Numbered from the stretch's first letter, positions 23,991 to 34,424 are shown. The stretch is 64,000 nt of DNA from Sphingomonas sp. LY54 (GCF_035594035.1 NZ_CP141588.1:310001-374000), one strand, 5' to 3'. Translations and numbers: made by a program. The notes: generated by a model not told the origin, from the letters alone.

Positions 23991-25156
23991 CAGGAGTTCA
24001 ACTGCTCCACGAATTTCTCGAACAGATAGACACTGTCCTGTGGGCCGGGACTGGCCTCGGGGTGGTATTGGACGCTGAAGGCCGGGCGGTCGGTCAATTC
24101 CAGACCGGCCAGGCTTCCATCGAACAGCGAAATGTGGGTCGCCTTGGCATTGGCCGGCAGCGTCTCGGTCTCCACCGCAAAGCCGTGGTTCATGCTGGTG
24201 ATCTCGACGCGGCCGTCGGACAGGCGCTTGACCGGATGGTTGGCGCCGCGGTGGCCCTGGTGCATCTTGGTCGTCTTGGCGCCGACCGCGAGCCCGAGCA
24301 TCTGATGGCCGAGGCAGATGCCGAACAAGGGCTTGCCCGTCTCCAGCATCTTCTGGATCACCGGCACGGCATAGACGCCGGTCGCGGCTGGGTCGCCGGG
24401 GCCGTTGGAGAGGAAGAAGCCGTCGGGCTCGTGCGCCATCACGTCCTCGAAGGTCGCGGTCGCGGGCAGCACGGTGACGCGGGCGCCGGCGTCGGCGAGG
24501 TTGCGGAAGATGTTGCGCTTGGAGCCGTAGTCGATCGCGACCACGTGCGGCAGGCTCTCGTCCTCGGCACGCTCTTCATAGCCGCCGGCACGCGTCCAGC
24601 CGCCGCCGCTCCAGCGGTACATCTGCGCGCAGGAGACCTCCTTGGCGAGGTCCATGCCCTCGAGGCCGGGCCATTCGCGCGCCTTCTGCAGCAGGGCGTC
24701 AAGGTCGAACTCGCCCCTGGTATTGTGGGCGATGACGCCGTTGGGCGCGCCTTCGACCCTGATCTTGCGGGTCAGCGCGCGCGTGTCGACGCCGGCCAAG
24801 CCGATGCGGCCGTTCGACTTCATCCAGCCGTCGAAATCCTGGGTCGAGCGGTAATTGCTCGGCTCGGTCACGTCCTGGCGGACGATGCAGCCCAGAGCGT
24901 GCGGGTTGTTGGCCTCGACGTCCTCGTAATTGGCGCCGACATTGCCGATGTGCGGGAAAGTGAAATTGATGATCTGCGCCGCGTAGGAGGGATCGGTCAT
25001 CACCTCCTGATAGCCGGTCATGGCGGTGTTGAAGCACACCTCGCCGACCGCCTCGCCCTCGGCGCCGAAGCCCTTGCCCCAGATCACGGTGCCGTCCGCC
25101 AAAACCAATACGCCTGTCGCTCCTGAGGGCGTGGCGGCGGGTTTGGCGATGGCCAT
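23990..25156 (-). CDS. carA: carbamoyl-phosphate synthase small (glutaminase) subunit
   Basis: Hydrolyses glutamine and channels ammonia to CarB. The N-terminal CPSase_sm domain contains [19 protein letters not shown]. The class I glutaminase domain has the [11 protein letters not shown] segment, the nucleophile cysteine in [14 protein letters not shown], and the His/Glu pair in [11 protein letters not shown]. 388 residues is normal. The 128-base gap to the divergent yqeY presumably holds both promoters; I did not see a clear attenuator or pyrimidine/arginine operator. Confidence 0.98.
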
Positions 25157-25284
25157 TCAAATGTCTCCGGGGCAGTAGGCTAAACGGCCGGGTAGGTAGG
25201 TGCGGCACCCCACCGGGTCAATCTATTAAAAAACGCAAGCCGCCGCTATGGTGGACGTTTCCGACAAACAGGATCCTTGCACCC

Positions 25285-25737
25285 ATGATTCGTGACGACA
25301 TCAAGGCTGCGCTGGTCGTGGCCATGAAGGCCGGCGAGAAGCAGCGCACCGCCACCATCCGCCTGATCCAGTCGGCGATCAAGAATCGCGATATCGAGCT
25401 CAGGACCGCCGACAAGGCCCCGGACGACGATGCGCTGGTGACCGAGGTCCTCCAGAAGATGATCAAGCAGCGCCGCGAATCGATCACGATGTTCGAGCAG
25501 GGCGGCCGCGCCGAACTAGCCGAGCAGGAGAAAGCCGAGGTCGCGGTAATCGAGGCTTTCCTCCCCGCCCAGATGAGCGAGGACGAAACCAAGGCGGCGA
25601 TCGACGCGATCGCGGCCGAGATCGGCGCCGCGAGCGTCAAGGACATGGGCCGCGTCATGGCCGTCCTCAAGGAACGCCACGCCACCGCCCTCGACATGAG
25701 CAAGGCGAGCGGCCTTGTGAAGGCGCGGCTGGGGTAA
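25285..25737 (+). CDS. yqeY: GatB/YqeY domain protein
   Basis: A 150-residue helical protein with the GatB C-terminal/YqeY fold. MIRDDIKAALVVAMKAGEKQ, RLIQSAIKNRDIE and AEVAVIEAFLPAQMSEDE are family hallmarks. In GatB this fold contacts tRNA; the stand-alone protein has no firm function. It begins the conserved yqeY-dnaG-rpoD run. A REP-like hairpin starts two bases after its stop, and the DUF559 gene now separates it from dnaG. Confidence 0.9.
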   Translation: MIRDDIKAALVVAMKAGEKQRTATIRLIQSAIKNRDIELRTADKAPDDDALVTEVLQKMIKQRRESITMFEQGGRAELAEQEKAEVAVIEAFLPAQMSEDETKAAIDAIAAEIGAASVKDMGRVMAVLKERHATALDMSKASGLVKARLG

Positions 25738-25738
25738 T

Positions 25739-25774
25739 CTCCCCTCCCGCTTGCGGGAGGGGTTGGGGGTGGGC
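25739..25774. repeat. left inverted repeat of the DUF559 cassette
   Basis: A 36-bp element made of a hairpin (CCCCTCCCGC / GCGGGAGGGG, 25741-25762) followed by TTGGGGGTGGGC. Its inverse at 26132-26167 matches at 33 of 36 positions by eye. It starts two bases after the yqeY stop, where it may also stall or end transcription. Confidence 0.85.
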
Positions 25775-25785
25775 AATGTCGAGCC

Positions 25786-26172
25786 ATGCCCGATTTCCGG
25801 CCCCGCCCCACCGCCCTCGCCCAGTCGCTGCGCAACCACGCGACCGATGCGGAACGGCACTTGTGGCGGCATCTCAGCCGGCGCCAGCTGGGCGGCTACA
25901 AGTTCAGCCGGCAAATGCCGATCGGCCCGTTCGTCTGCGATTTCCTGTGCCGGGAGGCGCAATTGGTTGTCGAGGTCGACGGCGGGCAACATGATCGCAA
26001 TGCGGGCCGAGACGCATCGCGCACCCATTATCTCGAAGCTGAAAGCTTTCGCGTGATCCGGTTCTGGAACAATGACGTACTGGAAAATGTGGAAGGCGTG
26101 CTGACGTCGATCCTGGGCGCCCTCCAGGCCGGCCCACCCCCGGCCCCTCCCGCAGGCGGGAGGGGAGCTTAA
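25786..26172 (+). CDS. DUF559 domain protein, endonuclease-like (VSR/restriction fold)
   Basis: A 128-residue protein of the DUF559 family, which is related to the PD-(D/E)XK / very-short-patch-repair nuclease fold. Visible motifs are SLRNHATDAERHLWRHLSRR, the GGYKFSRQMPIGPFVCDF strand, the acidic VVEVDGGQHD (likely metal site) and SFRVIRFWNNDVLENVEGVL. The C-terminal GPPPAPPAGGRGA is encoded by the right inverted repeat, so the gene end and repeat are fused. Its TAA overlaps the dnaG ATG by one base (TAATG). No strong ribosome site precedes ATG 25786. The gene is flanked by matching inverted repeats and interrupts a conserved housekeeping cluster. Nuclease activity is a family-level inference. 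Confidence 0.85.
   Translation: MPDFRPRPTALAQSLRNHATDAERHLWRHLSRRQLGGYKFSRQMPIGPFVCDFLCREAQLVVEVDGGQHDRNAGRDASRTHYLEAESFRVIRFWNNDVLENVEGVLTSILGALQAGPPPAPPAGGRGA
26132..26167. repeat. right inverted repeat, containing the dnaG ribosome-binding site
   Basis: The inverse copy of 25739-25774. The hairpin arms are CCCCTCCCGC (26144-26153) and GCGGGAGGGG (26156-26165). The right arm contains GGAGG at 26159-26163, eight bases before the dnaG ATG at 26172, so the repeat supplies dnaG's Shine-Dalgarno sequence and can sequester it. Confidence 0.8.
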
Positions 26173-28010
26173 TGTCGCTCTCCCCCCAATTCCTCGACGA
26201 GGTCCGGGCCCGCACGCAGCTTTCGGCGGTGATCGGGCGGTCGGTGAAGCTGCTGCGCGCCGGGCGCGAGTGGAAGGCCTGCTGCCCGTTCCACAATGAG
26301 AAGACGCCGAGCTTCACCGTCAATGACGAGAAGGGCTTCTACCATTGCTTCGGCTGCAGCGCGCATGGCGACGCGATCCGCTGGCTGACCGACAAGCAGG
26401 GCCTGCCGTTCATGGAGGCGGTGAAGGAGCTGGCCGACGCCGCCGGGCTCGAGGTCCCCGCCGCCGATCCCCGCGCCCAGCAGAAGGCCGAGCGCGCGTC
26501 GGGCCTCTACGGCGTGATGGAGGCCGCGGCCGCCTGGTTCACCGAGCAATTGGGCGGCATCGACGGCGCCGATGCCCGCGCCTATCTCGACAGGCGCGGC
26601 ATCAAGGACGCCATCCGCACGCGCTTCGGCTTCGGCTATGCCCCGGATTCGCGCAGCAAGCTCAAGGCGGCTCTGGCCGAGTTCGGGGTCGAGCGGCTGG
26701 TCGAGGCCGGCCTGCTGATCGAGCCCGAGGGCGGCAAGGAGCCCTATGACCGCTTCCGCGGCCGGCTGATGATCCCGATCCGCGACCAGCGCGGCCGCGT
26801 GATCGCGTTCGGCGGGCGCATTCTCGGCGAGGGCGAGCCCAAATATCTCAATTCCCCCGAGACGCCTTTGTTCGACAAGGGTCGCACCCTCTACAATCAC
26901 GACCGTGCCGGCCCGGCCAGCCGCAGTGCCCACCGCGTGATCGTAGTCGAGGGCTATATGGACGTGATCGCGCTGGACCAGGCCGGCATTTCGGAAGGCG
27001 TGGCGCCGCTCGGCACCGCGCTCACCGAGGGCCAGCTCGAGCGGCTGTGGCGGATGGCGGGCGCGCCACTGCTCTGCTTCGACGGCGACGCGGCCGGGCA
27101 GAAGGCGTCGGTCCGCGCCGCTTTGCGCGCCCTCCCCCATATCGCGCCCGGCAAGTCGCTCGGCTTCGTCACCCTGCCCCCGGGCCAGGACCCGGACGAC
27201 CTGCTCCGCGCCAAGGGGCGAGCGGCGCTCGAGGAATTGCTGGAGAAGCCCGAAAGCCTGGTCGACCGGCTGTGGCGGCACGAGAGCCAGGCCGAGCCTT
27301 TGGTAACGCCCGAGGAACGCGCCGGTTTGAAGCGCCGCCTGCTCGATCATGTCCAGACGATCGGCGACCCCGACGTCCGCGACCAATATAAGAGCGAGCT
27401 GATGGAGCGTTTCTACACGCTCACAAGGCCCAAGCGCGAACCGTGGCAGCCGCGCCAGCAATGGACCAAGGGCGGCCGCTTCGCGCCGCAACGGCCGACC
27501 ACGCCGCAGGCGAAAGCGGTCGGGCTGAGCGGCCTCGGCGCGCAGACTGCGCGGGCCGTTCTCCACGGACTGCTGCGCTTTCCGGAGGTGATCGCCGACC
27601 ATATCGAGGCGATCGCAGCCATCCCGCTGGCCGAAAAAGCGGGGGTCGATCTGCGCCGCGCGCTGCTCGATGCCGCCCTGCATCACGGTGAACTTGATCC
27701 CGAGCGCCTAAATACCATATTGGCGGACACGGGTGTGGCTGGTCTCATTGGCGAGCTGCGCCTGCAACAAGGTTTGTCCTTTTCCTTTATTCGACGTGAT
27801 GCCGACCCGGAACGTGCTCGTCGCGACCTCGTTCTGGTCATCGAGACTCTGGCAGCACGCCCCGGACTGGAGGCCGCCCTCGAGGCGGCGACCGCACGGT
27901 TGAAGGAAGAGGGCGACGAAGCCGCATTCCAGGAGCAGCAACGGCTCCGGGCGGCGCGGGACGAGGCGGACAGGCAGCTCGCGACCCTCTTGGTCGACGT
28001 GGCTGATTGA
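26172..28010 (+). CDS. dnaG: DNA primase
   Basis: Synthesises RNA primers at the replication fork. The 612 residues show the N-terminal zinc-binding domain (CCPFHNEKTPSF then CFGC), the RNA polymerase domain and the Toprim motif VVEGYMDVIALDQAG with acidic FDGDAAGQKA. The C-terminal helicase-binding region is less conserved, as usual. The gene sits between the DUF559 cassette and rpoD, 18 bases before the latter. Its start codon overlaps the DUF559 stop, and its ribosome site lies in the cassette's right repeat. Confidence 0.97.
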   Translation: MSLSPQFLDEVRARTQLSAVIGRSVKLLRAGREWKACCPFHNEKTPSFTVNDEKGFYHCFGCSAHGDAIRWLTDKQGLPFMEAVKELADAAGLEVPAADPRAQQKAERASGLYGVMEAAAAWFTEQLGGIDGADARAYLDRRGIKDAIRTRFGFGYAPDSRSKLKAALAEFGVERLVEAGLLIEPEGGKEPYDRFRGRLMIPIRDQRGRVIAFGGRILGEGEPKYLNSPETPLFDKGRTLYNHDRAGPASRSAHRVIVVEGYMDVIALDQAGISEGVAPLGTALTEGQLERLWRMAGAPLLCFDGDAAGQKASVRAALRALPHIAPGKSLGFVTLPPGQDPDDLLRAKGRAALEELLEKPESLVDRLWRHESQAEPLVTPEERAGLKRRLLDHVQTIGDPDVRDQYKSELMERFYTLTRPKREPWQPRQQWTKGGRFAPQRPTTPQAKAVGLSGLGAQTARAVLHGLLRFPEVIADHIEAIAAIPLAEKAGVDLRRALLDAALHHGELDPERLNTILADTGVAGLIGELRLQQGLSFSFIRRDADPERARRDLVLVIETLAARPGLEAALEAATARLKEEGDEAAFQEQQRLRAARDEADRQLATLLVDVAD

Positions 28011-28028
28011 CAGATTTAAGGCGTGCGA

Positions 28029-30053
<2,025 letters not shown>

Positions 30054-30073
30054 GCGCCGACAGTAGCGAGCGC

Positions 30074-30099
30074 AAAGGCCCCGCCGAGGCGGGGCCTTC
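30074..30099 (+). terminator. intrinsic terminator of rpoD
   Basis: AAAGGCCCCGCC-GA-GGCGGGGCCTT is a 12-bp perfect GC-rich stem followed by CT, 20 bases after the rpoD stop. The opposing RTX gene ends 92 bases further on, so it may act from both sides. Confidence 0.75.
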
Positions 30100-30190
30100 T
30101 ACCGGCATCCGTTAGGCAATTAGCGCCAACGATCGCCTCGTTGCGTTACGTAGTGGGTGCGAACCTAGGTAGTTCGCTGGTCGCCTTGCC

Positions 30191-31309
30191 TCAGAGCACG
30201 AAGTCGGTGGCGACCAGCGCGTGCTGGCCCTCGACCATGATCAGGAAGTCGGCGGCGCGGTCGCCGTTGAAGTCGCCGGCGACGAAGGTGTCGCCGCTCG
30301 ACTGGAAGGTGCGGAGCTGGCCGGCGACCCCCGAGAAAGCGGCGGTGCCGATGAAGGTGAAGGCATCGTCGACGCCGCCGGGACGGGCGTCGGCGAGCGA
30401 GACGTCGATCTTGTCACCCTCGGAGCGGAAGAAATCGGCGATATAGTCGGCGGTGGCGTTTGTGCTGCCGCCGAACTCGCCGTCGTCGAAGATGAACCTG
30501 TCGGCGCCGAGGCCGCCGTTCAGATCGTCGGTGCCGGCTCCGCCGCGAAGCAGGTCGTTGCCGGTCCCGCCCTCGAGGAAGTCGCGCCCCGCGCCGCCGA
30601 ATAATGTGTCGGCGCCGGCGTCGCCCTCGAGCAGGTCGCTCTCGGTGCCGCCGTCGAGCCGGTCGTTGCCGTCGCCGCCGACCAGCCGGTCGTTGCCGGC
30701 ATTGCCGTTCAAGACGTCGCTGCCGACGCCGCCGAGCAGGATGTCGAAGCCGGCGCCGCCGCTGAGAATGTCGTTCAGCCGCGAGCCGAACATGACGTCG
30801 TCGAACGCAGTTCCGGTGGCCGTGATTGCCGCGGGATTGGCGAAGATGAAATCGCCCGCGATCAGGTCGCCCGGCGCGACGGCGTTGAGGGTCAGAACAT
30901 GGTCGTGACCGGCATAATAAGCGTTGAGCGTAGCGTCGCCGTAGGAATCGCTCTCGAGCAAAGCGAGGACTTGGCCGAAGTCGCTGACTCCCCAAGCGCG
31001 GAGGTCGATCCGGTCGACGTCGAAGCGAAAGTCCCAGACTAGGTCGTCGGAGAAGCCGGCGCTGGAGCGTGCGCTCATCGTGAAGATATCGGCGCCGGAA
31101 TCGCCCCACAGGTCGTTGATGCCGAGTCCGCCGATCAGGACGTCGTTGCCGAAGCCGCCGAAGAGCCAGTCGTTGCCGGCGCCGCCGTCGAGCCGGTCGT
31201 TGCCGCCCTTGCCGTAGAGAGTGTCGTGGCCGCCGCGGCCCTGGATGTCGTCGTCGAGAGCGGTGCCGTGGAGGGTTTCGGAGGAATCGGTGCCGATGAT
31301 TGTCGCCAT
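30191..31309 (-). CDS. RTX (haemolysin-type calcium-binding repeat) protein
   Basis: A 372-residue secreted protein. Two blocks of GGxGxDxLx nonapeptides are visible: residues about 26-75 (GGAGNDWLFGGFGNDVLIGG) and about 175-270 (GGVGSDVLNGNAGNDRLVGG onward). An inter-block domain carries VWDFRFDVDRIDLRAWG. The C-terminus resembles the serralysin-type end (DYIADFFRSEGDKIDVS, then AGDFNGDRAADFLIMVEG), the usual signal region for type I secretion. No protease or adhesin catalytic domain is present, and no type I secretion genes lie nearby. GGAG precedes ATG 31309. It may be a surface or biofilm protein; its function is unproven. Confidence 0.88.
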   Translation of the reverse strand: MATIIGTDSSETLHGTALDDDIQGRGGHDTLYGKGGNDRLDGGAGNDWLFGGFGNDVLIGGLGINDLWGDSGADIFTMSARSSAGFSDDLVWDFRFDVDRIDLRAWGVSDFGQVLALLESDSYGDATLNAYYAGHDHVLTLNAVAPGDLIAGDFIFANPAAITATGTAFDDVMFGSRLNDILSGGAGFDILLGGVGSDVLNGNAGNDRLVGGDGNDRLDGGTESDLLEGDAGADTLFGGAGRDFLEGGTGNDLLRGGAGTDDLNGGLGADRFIFDDGEFGGSTNATADYIADFFRSEGDKIDVSLADARPGGVDDAFTFIGTAAFSGVAGQLRTFQSSGDTFVAGDFNGDRAADFLIMVEGQHALVATDFVL

Positions 31310-31446
31310 GGAGCTTCTCCTCGGAAGATCAACAGGATAGCGCCGCGCCGGCTGAATGGCGGATGAAGCGGGCCTGCCCCATTGCTCTGGAAATCGGAAT
31401 TCGGGCGCCCATCTAAGAGACTGACAACACGGCTTTAAGGACCGAT

Positions 31447-31710
31447 ATGGCTGGCGGATGGTCGCGCGACGGCGCGGTGCAGGATCAGATCGACGACACC
31501 GTGAAGGACGCGGTCATGGCCGCGCGCGCGCGGCTCGCGGCCGGCGAGGGCGAGACCCATTGCGTCGAATGCGGCGAGGAGATTCCCGAAGGGCGCCGGC
31601 GGGCGCTGCCGGGCGCGATCACCTGCGTCGCCTGCCAGTCCGCCCGCGACGCCCGCACGCCGGCCGGGGGCATCAACCGCCGCGGCAGCAAGGACAGCCA
31701 GCTCCGCTGA
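31447..31710 (+). CDS. DksA/TraR-family C4 zinc-finger protein
   Basis: An 87-residue protein resembling the small DksA-like YbiI group. The C-terminal finger is CVECGEEIPEGRRRALPGAI followed by CVAC, giving four cysteines in C-x2-C...C-x2-C. The N-terminal helix lacks the long coiled coil of full DksA, so a full secondary-channel regulator role is doubtful. AAGGA lies five bases before ATG. It converges with a membrane-protein gene. Confidence 0.85.
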   Translation: MAGGWSRDGAVQDQIDDTVKDAVMAARARLAAGEGETHCVECGEEIPEGRRRALPGAITCVACQSARDARTPAGGINRRGSKDSQLR

Positions 31711-31726
31711 GCGCGTCGCCGCGCCC

Positions 31727-32161
31727 CTAGCGCAGCACGCCGCGCGCCCGCATCCGCAGCGCATAAGCGAGCAAGGCGATCGCCACCGCCCAGATGGCGA
31801 GGTGGAGGGCAAGCGCGCCGCCGCCGTCCATATGGCTGCCGGGCATCGGGCTGGTCGCCTGGAACAGGGTGTTCACCGCCAGGCCCGCAAGCGAGACTGC
31901 GAAGGCGATGACCGCGTGGCGGCTGCGCGCGAGAAGCAGCAGTGAACCGATGAGCGCGCCCCAGACGCCGCACGCCCACGAGGCCACCGCCCAGGCCGGC
32001 GCGGCGTCGAGCCAGGCGATCTGTGCGGGGCTGAGCTGCGCCATCCATGCCGCGCTCCGGGTCTGGGTCATCGTGTAATCCAGTGCGCCGAACGCGTTCC
32101 ACAGCGTCGTCACCCCGGCGACGACCCACAGATGCACAGGCGTGCCTGCCCCTCCCTCCAT
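31727..32161 (-). CDS. four-helix integral membrane protein of unknown function
   Basis: A 144-residue protein with four predicted membrane helices: LWVVAGVTTLWNAFGALDY, AWAVASWACGVWGALIGSLL, AVIAFAVSLAGLAVNTLF and ALALHLAIWAVAIALLAYAL. A soluble loop carries TQTRSAAWMAQLSPAQIAWL. I do not recognise a named family. GGAGGAG precedes ATG 32161, which I chose over an upstream ATG without a ribosome site. No functional clue comes from its neighbours. Confidence 0.75.
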   Translation of the reverse strand: MEGGAGTPVHLWVVAGVTTLWNAFGALDYTMTQTRSAAWMAQLSPAQIAWLDAAPAWAVASWACGVWGALIGSLLLLARSRHAVIAFAVSLAGLAVNTLFQATSPMPGSHMDGGGALALHLAIWAVAIALLAYALRMRARGVLR

Positions 32162-32228
32162 GTCGCTCCTCCCCGTTTTCTTGCCAGGCCGGAGCCTGTC
32201 ATTCCACTGCGCGGACCGCCAGTCCAAA

Positions 32229-32256
32229 TTGACGGCAGCCACGGGTGGCGTACATT
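32229..32256 (+). promoter_or_regulatory. candidate sigma-70 promoter for the PspC gene
   Basis: TTGACG (32229-32234) and TACATT (32251-32256) are spaced by 16 nt in the 270-base gap between divergent genes, oriented toward the PspC gene at 32432. This would give a leader of roughly 170 nt. The rest of the gap shows no gene. Confidence 0.4.
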
Positions 32257-32431
32257 CGACGTTGCCCTGGCAGAATTTCGCAACAAATTTCCCAACATTT
32301 GGCGCGCAGCGCCGCCAAGCCCTGGCTCGGTCTGCATCTACAGCGGCTAAAACCCTTCAGAATCCACGCCTTCCGTAATCTGGCACGGCTCGTGCTCTGC
32401 ACTCCGTAACCACGCCAGCCAGGAGCCGACG

Positions 32432-32701
32432 ATGCAGACCCAGACCAATCTTTTCGCCCGCGACGACACCTTCTTCGGCATCTGCCAGGGGCTGGGCGAC
32501 GATCTCGGTTTCAACCCGAACTGGCTGCGCGTGGCGCTGACCCTGTTCCTCTTCTTCCATCCGGTCGCCGCGATCGCCGCCTATTTCGGCGCCGGCATCC
32601 TCGTCGCCGCTTTGCGCCTCCTCATCCCCGATCCGCGCCCGGCCGTGGCGCCGCAGGCCGAAACCGCCGAGGAGGACGAGACGGTCCGGCTCGCCGCCTG
32701 A
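32432..32701 (+). CDS. PspC domain protein
   Basis: An 89-residue protein. FARDDTFFGICQGLGDDLGFNPNWLRVALTL is the PspC pattern: a short cytosolic lead, then a membrane segment (LFLFFHPVAAIAAYFGAGILVAALRLL). The acidic tail is short. PspC proteins sense inner-membrane stress with PspA/B in enterobacteria; here no pspA is adjacent, so the partner is unknown. AGGAG lies upstream of the ATG. Confidence 0.85.
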   Translation: MQTQTNLFARDDTFFGICQGLGDDLGFNPNWLRVALTLFLFFHPVAAIAAYFGAGILVAALRLLIPDPRPAVAPQAETAEEDETVRLAA

Positions 32702-32814
32702 GGCCCGGGTTCGCCCCCCTGCCTCGCTCGGCGAGGCGGGGGTCCGCCTGCCCGCGTAAACCCGATCTTTACGGGCCCGGCGTAGGACCGGACGAGCGCA
32801 CCGCATGGGGGAGG

Positions 32815-33492
32815 ATGGACATGGCAGCTTCACTGGTCGGCAGGGAGAGCGACGCCCGCTTGGGCGGAAGATTGCTCGCCCGCGTCGCCGAGCAGGGCAG
32901 CGCCGCCCACCCCTATCTTTCGAGCGAGGCTTTGCTGCGCGGGCCGCATGCCGCGCGCAACCTTGCCGACGCCATCCATTTCCTCTGTGCGCTCCACGCC
33001 CGGCATCCCGGCGTGGTCGATCATGCCGCCGCCCGCGCGGTCGATCCGGCGGCGCGGCAATGGTTCGCCTCCACGGTCCCGGCCTTCGCCGGCGAACGCG
33101 GCCTGCTGGCGCGGCTAGCGGTCGGGGCCGGGCCGCTGCCCAGCACGCCCGGCGCTGCCGACAACCAGGCCGCTGCTCTCGGCCAGCGCCATGCGCTCGA
33201 AATGCTCGCCCAGTCTGAGCGCAACGGCTGCGCGCTCGGCGCCGCTTTGGCCGTCGTCGCCGATTGGAGCGCGATCCGCGCCGTGCTCGACGTCGCCGCC
33301 GCCCGCTTCGGAGTCCAGGTCCCCCCTTGCGCCCTCGACGCGCCCCACGCGCTCCACGCCTTTGCCGACGGTCAGGACGAAGGGCCCGGCTTCGAGCGCG
33401 CCTTGATGTTCGGCGCCGAGCAGGTCCTGCTCCAGCATTTCGGCTTGTGGGACCTGCTCGAGGCCCGCCAGGAAGCTCGCGGCGACAACTGA
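32815..33492 (+). CDS. conserved-looking hypothetical helical protein
   Basis: A 225-residue soluble, helix-rich protein that I cannot place in a named family. Notable features are a cluster of His/Ala segments (NLADAIHFLCALHARHPGVV), a central LGQRHALEMLAQSERNGCAL and a C-terminal GFERALMFGAEQVLLQHFGL. It has no signal peptide or membrane segment. It starts after a GGGGGAGG ribosome site. It precedes moxR by 83 bases on the same strand and may share its transcript. Confidence 0.7.
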   Translation: MDMAASLVGRESDARLGGRLLARVAEQGSAAHPYLSSEALLRGPHAARNLADAIHFLCALHARHPGVVDHAAARAVDPAARQWFASTVPAFAGERGLLARLAVGAGPLPSTPGAADNQAAALGQRHALEMLAQSERNGCALGAALAVVADWSAIRAVLDVAAARFGVQVPPCALDAPHALHAFADGQDEGPGFERALMFGAEQVLLQHFGLWDLLEARQEARGDN

Positions 33493-33575
33493 CGCCTGGC
33501 GCTGCCTCGGCGCCGCGCTTGCGCCGTCCCCTGCCCTCCCTTATCCCGGCGCCGCACCGGCACGGAAGGAAGAGC

Positions 33576-34421
33576 ATGCGTTTCGAGGGCACCGATTCCT
33601 ATGTCGCGACCGAGGATCTGAAGGTCGCGGTCAACGCGGCGGTGACGTTGCGCCGGCCTTTGCTGGTCAAGGGCGAACCCGGTACCGGCAAGACCGTGCT
33701 CGCCCACGAGATCGCTGCCGCGGTCGGCGCGCCGCTCATCGAATGGCACGTCAAATCGACCACCAAGGCGCATCAGGGCCTCTACGAATATGACGCGGTG
33801 GCGCGGCTGCGCGATGGCCAGCTCGGCGACGAACGCGTCCACGACATCGCCAACTACATCCGCAAGGGCAAATTGTGGGAGGCGTTCACCTCGCCCGCGC
33901 TGCCGGTCCTGCTGATCGACGAGATCGACAAGGCCGACATCGAGTTCCCCAACGATCTCCTCCAGGAACTCGACCGGATGAGCTTCGACGTCTACGAGAC
34001 GCACGAGACGATCGCGGCCCGCGAGCGGCCGATTGTAGTGATCACCTCGAACAACGAGAAGGAGTTGCCCGACGCTTTCCTGCGCCGCTGCTTCTTCCAC
34101 TATATCAAGTTCCCAGACCGCGAGACGATGGCGGCGATCATCGACGTCCACTTCCCGGGCATCCAGAAGATGCTCGTCTCCAAGGCGATGGACATCTTTT
34201 ACGAGGTGCGCGAGGTCCCCGGCCTCAAGAAGAAGCCGTCTACCAGCGAATTGCTCGACTGGCTGAAACTGCTTTTGCACGAGGACATGCCGCTCGACGT
34301 GCTCCAGTCGCGCGACCCGCACAAGGCGATCCCGCCGCTCCACGGCGCCCTGCTCAAGAACGAGCAGGACATCATGCTGTTCGAACGTTTGGCCTTCATG
34401 AGCCGCCGCCAGGGCGGCTGA
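33576..34421 (+). CDS. MoxR-family AAA+ ATPase
   Basis: A 281-residue AAA+ ATPase. The Walker A is GEPGTGKTVLAHE, the Walker B VLLIDEIDKAD, sensor 1 is in IVVITSNNEKELPDAFLRRC, and the lid follows. MoxR ATPases act as chaperones that insert cofactors or mature complexes together with a von Willebrand factor A partner. That partner is probably the VWA gene at 35965-37143, now separated by an opposing chemoreceptor gene. GGAAGGAAG precedes ATG 33576. The client of this pair is unknown. Confidence 0.92.
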   Translation: MRFEGTDSYVATEDLKVAVNAAVTLRRPLLVKGEPGTGKTVLAHEIAAAVGAPLIEWHVKSTTKAHQGLYEYDAVARLRDGQLGDERVHDIANYIRKGKLWEAFTSPALPVLLIDEIDKADIEFPNDLLQELDRMSFDVYETHETIAARERPIVVITSNNEKELPDAFLRRCFFHYIKFPDRETMAAIIDVHFPGIQKMLVSKAMDIFYEVREVPGLKKKPSTSELLDWLKLLLHEDMPLDVLQSRDPHKAIPPLHGALLKNEQDIMLFERLAFMSRRQGG

Positions 34422-34424
34422 CGC

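Larger units (their letters stand above)
25739..26167. mobile_element. inverted-repeat-flanked DUF559 cassette (putative small mobile unit)
   Basis: The 429-base segment consists of two 36-bp near-identical inverted repeats enclosing one DUF559 gene, placed between yqeY and dnaG, which are normally neighbours. Each repeat is itself a hairpin plus a G-rich tail, resembling REP elements rather than insertion-sequence ends. No transposase motif or target-site duplication was recognised. Mobility is therefore inferred from architecture only; it could also be a gene captured between fixed REP elements. Confidence 0.5.

Noticed and set aside
25157..25284. Attenuator or riboswitch before carA
   Set aside because: No convincing pairing of terminator and antiterminator or leader peptide is visible in this 128-base gap.
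25776..25994. Alternative open frame starting ATG 25776 inside the DUF559 gene
   Set aside because: Its product is Pro/Ala/Arg-rich with no motif; the frame from 25786 carries the DUF559 signature.
30191..31309. Regular repeats that could suggest a CRISPR array
   Set aside because: The periodicity is the 27-base coding period of RTX nonapeptides within one open frame, with no spacers.
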